A DNA stretch of 47,345 nucleotides from CAYQLK01 sp964426075 (GCA_964426075.1 CAYROP010000002.1:1-47345), one strand, 5' to 3'; counted from the stretch's first letter, positions 7,795 to 15,847 are shown. Numbers and translations are program-made. Notes: generated by a model from the letters alone, not told the origin.

Positions 7795-8583
7795 ATGCCT
7801 CATGGTTATGCCGCCAGAAACATGCCCGACTTCGATCGAAGCAGGGTAGTATTTTCAACCCACGGCATCAAACACCTGCATCATCTCGGCGACTTCTACA
7901 ACGCCCTTTTCACCCGAGATCCGAACGAAACATTCGCCATCAAGGTCGACGCTGAAATTTCGGCCTTCGTCGGGGTCGGCGCAGTCATGACCAATGCGAA
8001 TCAGATTCGCTACGGCAACACTCCGCCAATTATGCTCGACATCAAGCTCGGCGATATGCCCTCCGTGGTCGCAAATGCCGCCAAGGCACTCAGTGAAGTC
8101 CACGAGCCAGTAGCCTTCACCGTCAATCCAAGCTCCGGCATGGCAAGTCTTCACGCCGCAGTCGAAAACCGCGGCGTCTGCCAGATCATCGTCTCGACGG
8201 TCAACACCTCACTCAGTGACGACGACTGCCGACTGATCTACAACCGTGACCGAACAAGCCAAGTCATGACTTTTGCAGAAATGGCTGCCGAAGCGGGCGC
8301 ACAAGGCGTAATTGTCGGCGGATGGGAAATCGAGCTACTAAAAAAACTCGGCATCCCTTCGTCGCTCAAAATCTACGGCGCAGGAATCCGGCCCACCTGG
8401 TTCACCAACCGTGGTGACAACTACCGTACCGTTACGCCAACAGAAGCCATCCTTCAAGGCGCAGACAAGATCATCGTCGGCGGACCGGTTCTCAACCAGA
8501 ACGACCCAGAAAGCAAGCGTAGCGCAGCTCTAAAAATCCTGCGCGAAGTCAACAAAGCAATCGGGGTTCCGGCCCTAACCTAA
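7795..8583 (+). CDS. pyrF: Orotidine 5'-phosphate decarboxylase-like protein
   Basis: The protein resembles OMP decarboxylase, the last step to UMP. The catalytic Asp-Lys-Asp array is in LDIKLGD (Asp82, Lys84, Asp87), with GAGIRP (195-200) and the C-terminal phosphate-site region GADKIIVGGPV (222-232). Length is 262 residues, in the family range. The phosphate-gripping Arg common in VGRP is replaced by Gly in VGGP, so a related HPS/KGPDC-type activity is possible. The ATG at 7795 is used because a GTG at 7784 is out of frame; the AAAGGA site is 14 bases upstream, rather far. The gene is GC-rich, single, with its own terminator. Confidence 0.75.
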   Translation: MPHGYAARNMPDFDRSRVVFSTHGIKHLHHLGDFYNALFTRDPNETFAIKVDAEISAFVGVGAVMTNANQIRYGNTPPIMLDIKLGDMPSVVANAAKALSEVHEPVAFTVNPSSGMASLHAAVENRGVCQIIVSTVNTSLSDDDCRLIYNRDRTSQVMTFAEMAAEAGAQGVIVGGWEIELLKKLGIPSSLKIYGAGIRPTWFTNRGDNYRTVTPTEAILQGADKIIVGGPVLNQNDPESKRSAALKILREVNKAIGVPALT

Positions 8584-8597
8584 ACCAACAAACCCTT

Positions 8598-8633
8598 GGA
8601 GCTATGTGCAATTTGCACCTCTAGCTCCTTTTT
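8598..8633 (+). terminator. Intrinsic terminator after pyrF-like gene
   Basis: GGAGCTA pairs with TAGCTCC around an inner GTGCAA/TTGCAC stem, followed by five T. Confidence 0.85.
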
Positions 8634-8636
8634 CTT

Positions 8637-8665
8637 TTGCAATGCAAGTTTTTTTTCGCTAAAAT
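8637..8665 (+). promoter_or_regulatory. Promoter for tRNA-Val(UAC)
   Basis: TTGCAA (8637-8642) and TAAAAT (8660-8665) are 17 bases apart, 16 bases before the tRNA. This tRNA lacks the hairpin leader seen at tRNA-Phe. Confidence 0.65.
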
Positions 8666-8681
8666 CGCCTTTAGTCACCAA

Positions 8682-8755
8682 GGGCACCTAGCTCAGTTGG
8701 TTAGAGCACCCCGTTTACACCGGGGGGGTCGGGGGTTCGAATCCCTCGGTGCCCA
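8682..8755 (+). tRNA. tRNA-Val(UAC)
   Basis: Acceptor GGGCACC pairs with GGTGCCC, the anticodon stem CCCCG/CGGGG holds TTTACAC with anticodon TAC, and the T-loop is TTCGAAT. CCA is not encoded. Confidence 0.95.
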
Positions 8756-8811
8756 CACAATTTGTATGATGAGATGTTTGAGGCAAAACCTATATATCTC
8801 AATAAACGCCC

Positions 8812-8895
8812 GGGCGAGTGGCGAAATTGGTAGACGCGCACGCCTTAGGAGCGTGTGGAGTTAAATCCTTGGAGGTTCGAGTCCTCTCTCGCCCA
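8812..8895 (+). tRNA. tRNA-Leu(UAG)
   Basis: A class II tRNA of 84 nt with long variable arm. Acceptor GGGCGAG pairs with CTCGCCC, and the anticodon stem CACGC/GCGTG holds CTTAGGA with anticodon TAG. CCA is not encoded. No promoter is seen directly upstream, so it may be co-transcribed with tRNA-Val. Confidence 0.95.
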
Positions 8896-8966
8896 CAAAA
8901 AACCTACGTTGATAGTGTAAAATCAATAAAGTTACACTAAAAATATTCTTTGCTGCCCAAAAGATA

Positions 8967-10208
8967 ATGATCGAGCCAAAACTGTCCCAGTATATCCAAA
9001 ACCAACACACCCTAGGCACTTCGAACGAAACAATCAAGTCAATTTTATTAAAAGCCGGCTGGCAAGCAAAAGAAGTTGAACTCGCAATTAACGAACTGAC
9101 TCTTCCAGTCGAAAACCAGACCCAACCACGGTCCAAATCTTGGTTATTCAAACATCGCTACTACTCACTAGTTACATTTTTAATACTCACTATTCTCACT
9201 CTGGGTGGTATTTACTTTTATTTACAAACTACCGCCGATATCCGCAAACTAACCGATATTGTCTATAAGTTTTCACTTGCCAAAGATTTTGAAATTAACG
9301 GCGACATAGACTTAACTATTAAAAATGTTAATACATTCAGAGAACTGTCATTTGCTCAACTACGTAATGAAATAATAGAGCCTGCTAACTTTAACTACGG
9401 AATCATAAAGGCCAAATTCAGATCGCGCGTCGACACAAATACCAAAACTGCTGGAGATGATCCTTCACCATTCAATAATAGAAATGAAAAACTAATTGCT
9501 GATGTAACCATTGAAACTCATCTTAGAAACAACCCTCAAGCATTTTCCAAACAAACCTACTCATTTGAACTACTAAATATTAACCAATCAACCTATTTCA
9601 AGCTGTCAGAATATAGTGGCTTTGACAATGAAAAGGTAGCTAGTATTCGTAATCAGTGGCTCAAAATCAACCCGAAAATAATCCGCAGTTCGCTTAATAT
9701 TGCTACCAAAAACGACCTGACTGGCAACGAACAACCTGTTGCAGGTGTCACTGATGAACAAATACAAAAAACCCGCTTGCTACTTGCCAAAAATCCACCC
9801 TTTGACTTCATCAGTACAGGCGAAATCCAACCGCTACTTGAAAACATCGAAATCCAAAGATACCGCTTAAAACTTAATCAACAAAAAATTCAAACTATCC
9901 TTTCACAATCTAGAACAAATTTTGCCGATAACGATCTGGCTATTTCTATAACCAAACTGATAGAGGACTATGCAATTGAATTTTCCAACGCTTCATTCGA
10001 GATTTTAGCCGATACTATTACCAATCTACCCTACCGTCTTGTTGTAACACTTACTCCAGGTAGTTTCCCTGGGCAGTCAAAAATAGAGAATGCATTAATG
10101 GAGATTTCTTTTCAAAATTATCGCCGATCTTTCCCAACTACACCACCAGAAAATTATCTTGACCTTACAATTCCTAAAGAATCAACTTCTTCACCACAAT
10201 TACCCTAA
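8967..10208 (+). CDS. Membrane-anchored protein with N-terminal helical domain
   Basis: I do not recognise the full family. Residues 1-45 form a small helical domain (KLSQYIQNQHTLGTSNETIK, then LKAGW), a UBA/SHOCT-like module seen before membrane segments in many CPR proteins. One TM helix lies at about 66-86, followed by an outer domain of about 320 residues with mixed polar sequence. A surface or envelope role is inferred from topology only. It converges with gatD, whose stop is 3 bases away. Confidence 0.7.
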   Translation: MIEPKLSQYIQNQHTLGTSNETIKSILLKAGWQAKEVELAINELTLPVENQTQPRSKSWLFKHRYYSLVTFLILTILTLGGIYFYLQTTADIRKLTDIVYKFSLAKDFEINGDIDLTIKNVNTFRELSFAQLRNEIIEPANFNYGIIKAKFRSRVDTNTKTAGDDPSPFNNRNEKLIADVTIETHLRNNPQAFSKQTYSFELLNINQSTYFKLSEYSGFDNEKVASIRNQWLKINPKIIRSSLNIATKNDLTGNEQPVAGVTDEQIQKTRLLLAKNPPFDFISTGEIQPLLENIEIQRYRLKLNQQKIQTILSQSRTNFADNDLAISITKLIEDYAIEFSNASFEILADTITNLPYRLVVTLTPGSFPGQSKIENALMEISFQNYRRSFPTTPPENYLDLTIPKESTSSPQLP

Positions 10209-10211
10209 AAA

Positions 10212-10943
10212 CTAATCATTACGAGATTTGAGTTGATCCTCCCAAGCTTTCCACTCAATCTCATCATCCAAATCAATAAACTCTCCCTTGTACCCCTTAA
10301 CCATTAAGATATTTTTAATAATCAAATCAGCCAGATGCGGATTTTTGGCCAAAATCGGTCCATGCAAATAGGTGCCAATTGCGTTATTTACCAAACATCC
10401 CTCCACATCAGACTTAAAATAGTTACCGTTACCAAACTCAACGTCCCCAAACGGCTCTGAAATTTTTGTTAGGGTGGTATAACCAGAATGATTTTCAAAA
10501 CCAACGATCTTTTTGGTTAGTCCTAATTTTGGATTTGGCTTAACCACGACATTTCCAACCAGCCTCACATTGCCAGCTTTAGTGCTAACTGGAAAAACCT
10601 TTAACCCTTCAAGCTTTTCGTTTCCAAATTCATAGTTTTGACCTAACAACTGATAACCTCCACACACAGCCAAAACCGGAACATTGCGTGTAACTATCTC
10701 TTTAAAAAGTACCTTTTTGTTTTTTAACAAATCACTTGCTGCAATTTTCTGGTTACTATCCTGACCTCCACCAAAAAAATAAAAATCAAATTCTTTTTCT
10801 CTTAACTTATAACCGACATCCACGGTTTCGATCCCCACATCAAATCCACGCATTTTTAATCGTTTTGACAACACCAACAAATTACCATCATCACCGTAAG
10901 TGTTCATTATTCTGCCGTACAAATGTGCTAGTCGTATTTTCAT
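10212..10943 (-). CDS. gatD: Lipid II isoglutaminyl synthase, glutamine amidotransferase subunit GatD
   Basis: GatD supplies ammonia from glutamine to MurT, which amidates the D-glutamate of lipid II. The 243-residue CobB/CobQ-like class I amidotransferase has the nucleophile Cys94 in VCGGYQLLG and His194 in TYLHGP. The start is fixed by an ATGA overlap with a 40-codon micro-ORF upstream. MurT lies further upstream in the same direction, but unlike the usual close murT-gatD spacing, 283 bases with two micro-ORFs separate them. Confidence 0.9.
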   Translation of the reverse strand: MKIRLAHLYGRIMNTYGDDGNLLVLSKRLKMRGFDVGIETVDVGYKLREKEFDFYFFGGGQDSNQKIAASDLLKNKKVLFKEIVTRNVPVLAVCGGYQLLGQNYEFGNEKLEGLKVFPVSTKAGNVRLVGNVVVKPNPKLGLTKKIVGFENHSGYTTLTKISEPFGDVEFGNGNYFKSDVEGCLVNNAIGTYLHGPILAKNPHLADLIIKNILMVKGYKGEFIDLDDEIEWKAWEDQLKSRND

Positions 10944-11062
10944 TTTAAAAACCTACGATTGAAGTTTATATATTTGGATTTTAAAACAGGACGTAGTGAA
11001 AATTTATAAAATAACAAGCTGGCCGAAGTTATAAATAAATTTGAATGAGTAACTATTTTCAT
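10940..11062 (-). CDS. Micro-ORF 2 between murT and gatD (40 aa)
   Basis: An ATG at 11062 opens 40 codons ending in LKSKYINFNRRFLK, with the stop overlapping the gatD ATG as ATGA. A weak GTAGG lies upstream of the start, as at gatD. Its first codons and upstream bases resemble the start of gatD, and its end resembles micro-ORF 1, so it probably arose by duplication of the translation-start region. It may serve only to couple translation into gatD. Coding for a working peptide is unproven. Confidence 0.35.
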   Translation of the reverse strand: MKIVTHSNLFITSASLLFYKFSLRPVLKSKYINFNRRFLK

Positions 11063-11193
11063 TTTTTTAAACCTACATTAAACTTCTTATAAATAATCAA
11101 GGTTTTAAAAAAAGAATGTGTAGATAAAACTGAGATAAAATTTGTTTGAGGCAGAATTTTAGCGAATTTTAGCGAGCAATTATTTTCTTTCAT
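11059..11193 (-). CDS. Micro-ORF 1 between murT and gatD (44 aa)
   Basis: An ATG at 11193 has the best SD in the region (TTAGGAGA, 4-5 bases before) and follows the murT stop by 33 bases. It encodes 44 residues ending in TLIIYKKFNVGLKK; the stop overlaps micro-ORF 2 as ATGA. No family is recognised, and the sequence is not obviously a folded domain. It may be a true small protein or a relic carrying ribosomes towards gatD. Confidence 0.4.
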   Translation of the reverse strand: MKENNCSLKFAKILPQTNFISVLSTHSFFKTLIIYKKFNVGLKK

Positions 11194-11226
11194 ATTCTCC
11201 TAAATTAAACTTCTTATAAATAATAA

Positions 11227-12570
11227 CTATTTGCTTCTTTTTTCAAAAATATCCATAGACTCCATTAGTGCTGTATAGGTCGGCAGGTAATAAATCGCAT
11301 CAGTATTTGTCTTAACTGCTTTTTCAAATGCACTCTTAAACCCATCAACTACCATAATTCGCTCTGGCAAGACACCGGCGGATTTAATCCTCAAAGCCAT
11401 ATCCCATTTTCTTTGTCCAGTAATTACAAAGGTAAAAGTCTTAGACCTTAACACAAAATCTTCAAAATCCACATCCCAAATCCATGAAGTATCCCTACCA
11501 TCAGCAATCTTAGAATTAAGACCCAAAATCAAAGTATTGTTTTTATTTTCTTCGACAATTGCCTGTAATGCCTGTGACATACCTGTAGGATTTTTTACCA
11601 AAACGGTTGTTATCTCCTTGCCACCAAAACTCATTTTTTCGTACCTACCAAAAGGCACCTTGAACTCCTTGGTTGCTAAAGCAAAATCATTAACCTTAAC
11701 ATTTAGTAATTCTGCAGCGGCAAATGCAGCTAGTTCATTATAAATATTATAAAAACCTCCACTGATTCGTGGGAGTTTAATAATATTTTTACCTCTCTTT
11801 ACATAAATATGTCCCTGATCAAAATCGATAATTTCATATTCAGCTTTTGGACTTCCAAACTTACATTTTTGACAACTAAACTCTCCTAGGTGTGAATACA
11901 GTGGGCTCTTAAACACTAACTCACCAAAACAGTATGGGCAAGAAATTGCATCTTTGGTCAATTTTTGAGTGCTTGCAGGCAACTTGGTCTTAACTGCAAA
12001 ATATGTAACATTTTCAAAATTTCTAGCAATTGCCACCATATACGGATCATCTGCATTAACAACCAATCTCAAATGTTTCTTTTTTTTAATTGCCTCATAT
12101 ATTTTTTTAGCCGTTGAGTCTATCTCACCATATCGATCAAGTTGATCCCTAAACAAATTAAGCAAAACCACAACATCTGCATTTAAATCCGGCATCATTT
12201 TGGCAAAAGCCGATTCATCAGTCTCCCAAACGGCCATTGTCGATCCAATTTTCCCAAATCCGGACAAATAATTAGCAATTGAGGCAGCCAAACCTCTTTC
12301 CAAATTTGAGCCTGTTTCGTTCGAGATTACTTTCTGTCCTGATTTTCTAATTGCTAAAGTCAAAAGTTTGGTCGTAGTTGTCTTGCCGTTTGTTCCGGTA
12401 ATAAACACACTTCTTTCAAAATATTTATGAGCACGTTTAATTAGCTCAGGGTCGAGTTTTAATGCCACCAATCCAGGTGCTGCTTGTCCCTTACCTTTTC
12501 TTGTCACACCAATAATTTTTGTTGTCAGTTTAGTTGCAGCCGAAACCGCTACAAACTTTACTCTATCCAT
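11227..12570 (-). CDS. murT: Lipid II isoglutaminyl synthase, Mur ligase-like subunit MurT
   Basis: MurT uses ATP to amidate D-glutamate in the peptidoglycan stem with ammonia from GatD. The 447-residue protein has the Mur ligase P-loop GTNGKTTTT (59-67), an inserted zinc-ribbon with Cys211, Cys214, Cys233 and Cys236, and a C-terminal DUF1727-type domain (PFGRYEKM onwards, including GRDTSWIWDVDFE). This is the usual MurT layout. It is upstream of gatD on the same strand. Confidence 0.92.
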   Translation of the reverse strand: MDRVKFVAVSAATKLTTKIIGVTRKGKGQAAPGLVALKLDPELIKRAHKYFERSVFITGTNGKTTTTKLLTLAIRKSGQKVISNETGSNLERGLAASIANYLSGFGKIGSTMAVWETDESAFAKMMPDLNADVVVLLNLFRDQLDRYGEIDSTAKKIYEAIKKKKHLRLVVNADDPYMVAIARNFENVTYFAVKTKLPASTQKLTKDAISCPYCFGELVFKSPLYSHLGEFSCQKCKFGSPKAEYEIIDFDQGHIYVKRGKNIIKLPRISGGFYNIYNELAAFAAAELLNVKVNDFALATKEFKVPFGRYEKMSFGGKEITTVLVKNPTGMSQALQAIVEENKNNTLILGLNSKIADGRDTSWIWDVDFEDFVLRSKTFTFVITGQRKWDMALRIKSAGVLPERIMVVDGFKSAFEKAVKTNTDAIYYLPTYTALMESMDIFEKRSK

Positions 12571-12617
12571 ATCTAACTATTTTACATTTATTGGAATATT
12601 AACCTAAACTATTTTAC

Positions 12618-13229
12618 TCACTCGGTTTCTGACAACTCTGCAAAATATCTCTGTACTCCCTGCGCCCAAGGTCCACCAATCTCAAGCGATGGAGGAGTAT
12701 ATTTTGCCATTATCTGCTCAGGAGTTGTTAAACCTTGATCTAAATAACTTTTCTTTAGCCCTGCTGCCACACTATAAATACCATCTTCCCAGCTATCGAA
12801 CCTCAATACTTGATCTCCATAAATACCCCAACCCCATGCATTATAAGAGTCAACCGGGATTGCCCGTCCACCACCAGATTCCTTCATCGAAATAGCAGGC
12901 AATAATCGCCAGTCTAGTCCATACTTATCAGCAGCTTTAACAAAAACATCTCCGTAAGGGGCAAGGGGAGCCTTGTAGGCTGTTAACCAATTAGTGATAA
13001 TCAATGATCTTGCATCTTCCGACTCAATCGAGTTACTAATCAATTCAACCTGTTCAGGCAAGGCAGCAAACATTCGATAAGGAGACTCAGTTGCTACAAC
13101 TTTTACGGACGACTCGATTGCCCGACTGATATGTTTCGTATGAGAAACTTTGTTCGCGGTAATAATCAAATAAAACAAAAATATTGGCGTGACTGTAAGC
13201 CAACCAACAGCAAGGAGCAGTTTTTTCAT
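12618..13229 (-). CDS. Membrane-anchored lysozyme-like peptidoglycan hydrolase
   Basis: The 203-residue protein has an N-terminal TM or signal anchor (residues 5-25) and a lysozyme-fold domain from about residue 90, with YGLDWRLLPAISMKESGGG placing a probable catalytic Glu at 117, then SYNAWGWGIYG and FDSWEDGI. It resembles the glucosaminidase/lytic transglycosylase superfamily acting on cell-wall glycan outside the membrane. It lies next to murT, consistent with a wall role. Exact bond specificity cannot be assigned. Confidence 0.75.
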   Translation of the reverse strand: MKKLLLAVGWLTVTPIFLFYLIITANKVSHTKHISRAIESSVKVVATESPYRMFAALPEQVELISNSIESEDARSLIITNWLTAYKAPLAPYGDVFVKAADKYGLDWRLLPAISMKESGGGRAIPVDSYNAWGWGIYGDQVLRFDSWEDGIYSVAAGLKKSYLDQGLTTPEQIMAKYTPPSLEIGGPWAQGVQRYFAELSETE

Positions 13230-13345
13230 CGTTTGTATAGGGGAAAATTAGGGAAATAAAGACTGCTGCCCAATTTTTTAACCCCACACAATTAGTTTCC
13301 CAAAAACTATACTCTTTGTCAATCAATCGAGGCTAAAAGTCCATA

Positions 13346-13374
13346 TTTACACGTGAAAAGACCCATAGTATAAT
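13346..13374 (+). promoter_or_regulatory. Promoter for the HD protein gene
   Basis: TTTACA (13346-13351) and TATAAT (13369-13374) are 17 bases apart. Transcription would start near 13381, which rules out the in-frame TTG at 13376 and supports the ATG at 13409. Confidence 0.75.
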
Positions 13375-13408
13375 ATTGCAAAGTTCCTTCATAAGAATAG
13401 GAGTACGG

Positions 13409-14020
13409 ATGTCCCTCATCGACCGATGGACAGACCTTTGGGAAGCGATGAACTTTTCAAGTCCTCGGACTAACTTCATCGCACTCGTCAGCCGTTACGA
13501 AGATGGCAAACGCGCCTATCACAACATGAAACACATCCAGCACTGTCTCGATGAGCTAGACAAGGTCAGAGAACTGCTCGCCGACCCGCACGCAGCAGAA
13601 CTCGCGCTCTGGATGCATGATGTGATTTACGACCCCAAGCGAGCAGACAACGAAGAACGAAGCGCCGAGTTTGCTCTAAGGTGTCTGATCAGTTCCGGCG
13701 CAGCGCCTCAACTAGTGCTCAAAGTCGTCGCGCACATCCTGGCAACCAAACACCACCGTGTGATCACCAACGATCCCGACCAACCGTTCGTCCTCGACTG
13801 CGACATGGCCATCCTTGGCCAGCCCAATGAGGCCTTTGACCTCTACGACACCCAAATCGCTCAAGAATACGGTTTCGTTCCACAGGAGCGCTATCGCCAA
13901 GGTCGCAGCTCGGTTCTGCAAAACTTCGAGCGCCCGATCTTCAAAACTCCTTTCTTCCGCGACCTCTACGAAGAGGCGGCAGAACTAAACATCAAAAGAG
14001 CCATCCAAAGGCTCAGCTAA
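13409..14020 (+). CDS. HD-superfamily metal-dependent phosphohydrolase
   Basis: The 203-residue protein matches the COG4339-type HD family: RAYHNMKHIQHCL supplies His38 and His42, and LWMHDVIYDP supplies the HD doublet (70-71), followed by NEERSAEFA. Such proteins are predicted to hydrolyse phosphate esters, perhaps nucleotides, but substrates of this family are unknown. The ATG at 13409 has AGGAG five bases before it. The gene is GC-rich, single, and framed by a strong promoter and terminator, unlike its AT-rich neighbours. Confidence 0.85.
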   Translation: MSLIDRWTDLWEAMNFSSPRTNFIALVSRYEDGKRAYHNMKHIQHCLDELDKVRELLADPHAAELALWMHDVIYDPKRADNEERSAEFALRCLISSGAAPQLVLKVVAHILATKHHRVITNDPDQPFVLDCDMAILGQPNEAFDLYDTQIAQEYGFVPQERYRQGRSSVLQNFERPIFKTPFFRDLYEEAAELNIKRAIQRLS

Positions 14021-14032
14021 CACCTCAGCAAA

Positions 14033-14072
14033 AAGCCGTAGCTGGACTAACCAGTCTACGGCTTCTTTTTTT
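14033..14072 (+). terminator. Intrinsic terminator after HD gene
   Basis: AAGCCGTAG pairs with CTACGGCTT around a CTGG/CCAG inner stem; seven T follow after one C. It ends just before the convergent tRNA-Leu. Confidence 0.85.
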
Positions 14073-14073
14073 G

Positions 14074-14157
14074 TGGGCGAGAGAGGACTCGAACCTCCAA
14101 GAGCATAAGCCCACAGCGTTCTGAACACTGCGCGTCTACCAATTTCGCCACTCGCCC
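14074..14157 (-). tRNA. tRNA-Leu(CAG)
   Basis: Class II tRNA on the minus strand: acceptor GGGCGAG/CTCGCCC, anticodon stem CAGTG/CGCTG with loop TTCAGAA, anticodon CAG. CCA is not encoded. It lies between two GC-rich + strand genes. Confidence 0.95.
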
Positions 14158-14218
14158 AAATATAAATAAATTTCAATAACCACAAAATTCTATCAAAATA
14201 AATTTTTTCTTCCCTAAC

Positions 14219-14248
14219 TTGAAATAAACATACGACCTATAGTATAAT
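14219..14248 (+). promoter_or_regulatory. Promoter for the unknown gene at 14305
   Basis: TTGAAA (14219-14224) and TATAAT (14243-14248) are 18 bases apart. A small perfect hairpin AGTCC-TTTA-GGACT follows near the 5' end of the predicted transcript. Confidence 0.65.
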
Positions 14249-14304
14249 TACTTAAAGTCCTTTAGGACTAAAGCACATTCTAAATTAAGAGGAGCAGGCT
14301 AGAG

Positions 14305-14742
14305 ATGAATATCGCATCCTTCGCGACCAGGCCAATCGGCGTGACCGGCACCCAGTACGACTGGACGGAATCAACCGAAACCCAGTACTTGGTAAAGGAA
14401 CGCCTCAGGATCGCAGGCGACGTCGCCAGCAACAGGATCGGACTCAGGGTCACTCTCACAACCGGCGAGCAGTTCGCTGGGCAAGAAGCCGTCAACCAGA
14501 TCCCGTATCTGGCCATCTGCTACAAACTCAGCAAAAACCCCGCCAAGCTCGTCGTCCGCGCCGTGATGCTTGATCCCAAGGTCGGACCAAAAGCCAGCTG
14601 CATCGCTGCCATCAACAAATGGCGCGCAATCGAGCAGCGCGATACTGAAAACGGTGAAATGGTCGAAGCCTACTACTTCTACCACGACACCTCGGTCGAC
14701 TGGATCAACTACGAACTGCCCCAGGCAGTACCCGCAGCGTAA
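14305..14742 (+). CDS. Unknown GC-rich 145-residue protein
   Basis: I do not recognise this protein. It has no signal peptide or TM helix; the middle reads RIGLRVTLTTGEQFAGQEA and the end is acidic with aromatic residues (EAYYFYHDTSVDW). AAGAGGAG lies 10 bases before the ATG. Codons are C-ending and GC-rich as in gap and the HD gene, and it has its own promoter and terminator. It is flanked by tRNA-Leu genes on both sides. Confidence 0.75.
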   Translation: MNIASFATRPIGVTGTQYDWTESTETQYLVKERLRIAGDVASNRIGLRVTLTTGEQFAGQEAVNQIPYLAICYKLSKNPAKLVVRAVMLDPKVGPKASCIAAINKWRAIEQRDTENGEMVEAYYFYHDTSVDWINYELPQAVPAA

Positions 14743-14765
14743 ACCATTCGCCACACCTTCGCTTT

Positions 14766-14794
14766 GGAGAGCCAGTAAAACGGCTCTCCTTTTT
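14766..14794 (+). terminator. Intrinsic terminator after 14305 gene
   Basis: GGAGAGCC pairs perfectly with GGCTCTCC across an 8-base loop, followed by five T. Confidence 0.88.
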
Positions 14795-14796
14795 CA

Positions 14797-14825
14797 TGGC
14801 AATTTCACCCTTAATTTGCTAAAAT
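14797..14825 (+). promoter_or_regulatory. Possible promoter for tRNA-Leu(GAG)
   Basis: TAAAAT at 14820-14825 has a weak -35 TGGCAA 17 bases upstream. Other tRNA promoters here share TAAAAT. Confidence 0.4.
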
Positions 14826-14860
14826 TTCACCGCTACTTATAAGGATATGAAAAGAGGATT

Positions 14861-14889
14861 ACTAAGGAGAAACCTTGGTGTTTCCTTAG
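14861..14889 (+). promoter_or_regulatory. tRNA leader hairpin upstream of tRNA-Leu(GAG)
   Basis: CTAAGG (14862-14867) pairs with CCTTAG (14884-14889); the loop carries AAACCTTGGTGT. This is the third copy of the last hairpin of the tRNA-Phe and tRNA-Val leaders, 6 bases before the tRNA. The two earlier hairpins are not evident here. Confidence 0.55.
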
Positions 14890-14895
14890 AGTTAT

Positions 14896-14979
14896 GGGCG
14901 AGTGGCGAAATTGGTAGACGCGCAGGCTTGAGGGGCTTGTGGAGTCAAATCCTTGGAGGTTCGAGTCCTCTCTCGCCCA
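14896..14979 (+). tRNA. tRNA-Leu(GAG)
   Basis: Class II tRNA: acceptor GGGCGAG/CTCGCCC, anticodon stem CAGGC/GCTTG with loop TTGAGGG, anticodon GAG. CCA is not encoded. Confidence 0.95.
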
Positions 14980-15058
14980 CAAAACATTACCAACACTAAT
15001 TTGAGCACAATTTCTAAAAAATTTAGGGTAAACTTAAAATATTAACGAAAAACTTTTA

Positions 15059-15847
15059 ATGAGTATCAAAACCTTACCACTGATTTTTATATTTACTTTG
15101 ATCGTTAGTATTTTCCCCTACAAAATAGTTTTTGCTCAAACTGAAAATACCCCTTACCAAGACTATCTTTTCAACTACAGTAGATATCAAGCTGAGCTTA
15201 ACAAACTAACCACAGCCAAAGCAGCCTACAAAAAAGATGCCTCACTACAAAATCTCACCAATCTTATTGAAACTACCAAAACAACCTATCTAACAATTGG
15301 CGATACTATGATCGCTTACAATAACTTTTTACAAACCGAAGTCGTTAACACAAATGTCGTTCCACAGGAAACGATGAGTTTTTTTAATACAACACTTAGT
15401 ACGGTTAACACTTGGTACATCGACCAGAAATCGACAATAAACAGTAATCAACCAGACCTTAAAACCATGCAAGCAACAATTAATACCTACCACAAAGCTC
15501 ACGAGCCGATTTTGCTTAAAGTTAATCAACTTAGATTAATTGCCAATTCAGCCAGAATTGCAAAATTTCAAGATGAAGCCAAAATCCTCCTCGCCAAACT
15601 ATTCACATATATAAACAGCAATGTTTCGACCCCTGACCCAAGGCAAGAAATCTGGCGAGCACAAATTATTGAAAAAGTCGACAATACTAACTTGCTAATC
15701 AAACAAAACTTCGAACTTATTCCACAAGTCAACAAATTAACAGGTGGCAACCAAGCCAACAGCCAAATCGTCAAAAATGCAAAGGCAGCGATTGAAAATA
15801 TTAATAAAACAGCTAGCTATCTAAACGAAATCAATAACACACTATGA
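15059..15847 (+). CDS. Secreted helical protein of unknown function
   Basis: The 262-residue protein starts with a signal peptide (basic start, hydrophobic LPLIFIFTLIVSIF, likely cut after VFAQ). The rest is polar and mostly helical with many Asn, Thr and Lys, with no motif I recognise. Its stop overlaps the start of the next gene (ATGA), and it leads an apparent operon with a membrane protein and a MacAB-like exporter, so it may work outside the membrane with that system. Confidence 0.7.
   Translation: MSIKTLPLIFIFTLIVSIFPYKIVFAQTENTPYQDYLFNYSRYQAELNKLTTAKAAYKKDASLQNLTNLIETTKTTYLTIGDTMIAYNNFLQTEVVNTNVVPQETMSFFNTTLSTVNTWYIDQKSTINSNQPDLKTMQATINTYHKAHEPILLKVNQLRLIANSARIAKFQDEAKILLAKLFTYINSNVSTPDPRQEIWRAQIIEKVDNTNLLIKQNFELIPQVNKLTGGNQANSQIVKNAKAAIENINKTASYLNEINNTL

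Larger units (their letters stand above)
10940..11224 (-). repeat. Triplicated translation-start region of gatD
   Basis: About 50 bases repeat imperfectly at 11045-11097 and 11172-11224, sharing the exact stretch 11077-11097 = 11204-11224. A third, more diverged copy overlaps the gatD start. Each copy ends in an ATG (11193, 11062, 10943), spaced 131 and 119 bases. Confidence 0.6.

Noticed and set aside
8637..8864. 75-codon ORF over tRNA-Val and tRNA-Leu
   Set aside because: It lies across two clear tRNA genes.
13376..13408. Upstream TTG start for the HD gene
   Set aside because: It lies before the expected transcript start; the ATG at 13409 has an ideal SD.
14371..14754. Antisense ORF opposite the 14305 gene
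   Set aside because: Same codon-pattern shadow; the + frame has SD, promoter and terminator.
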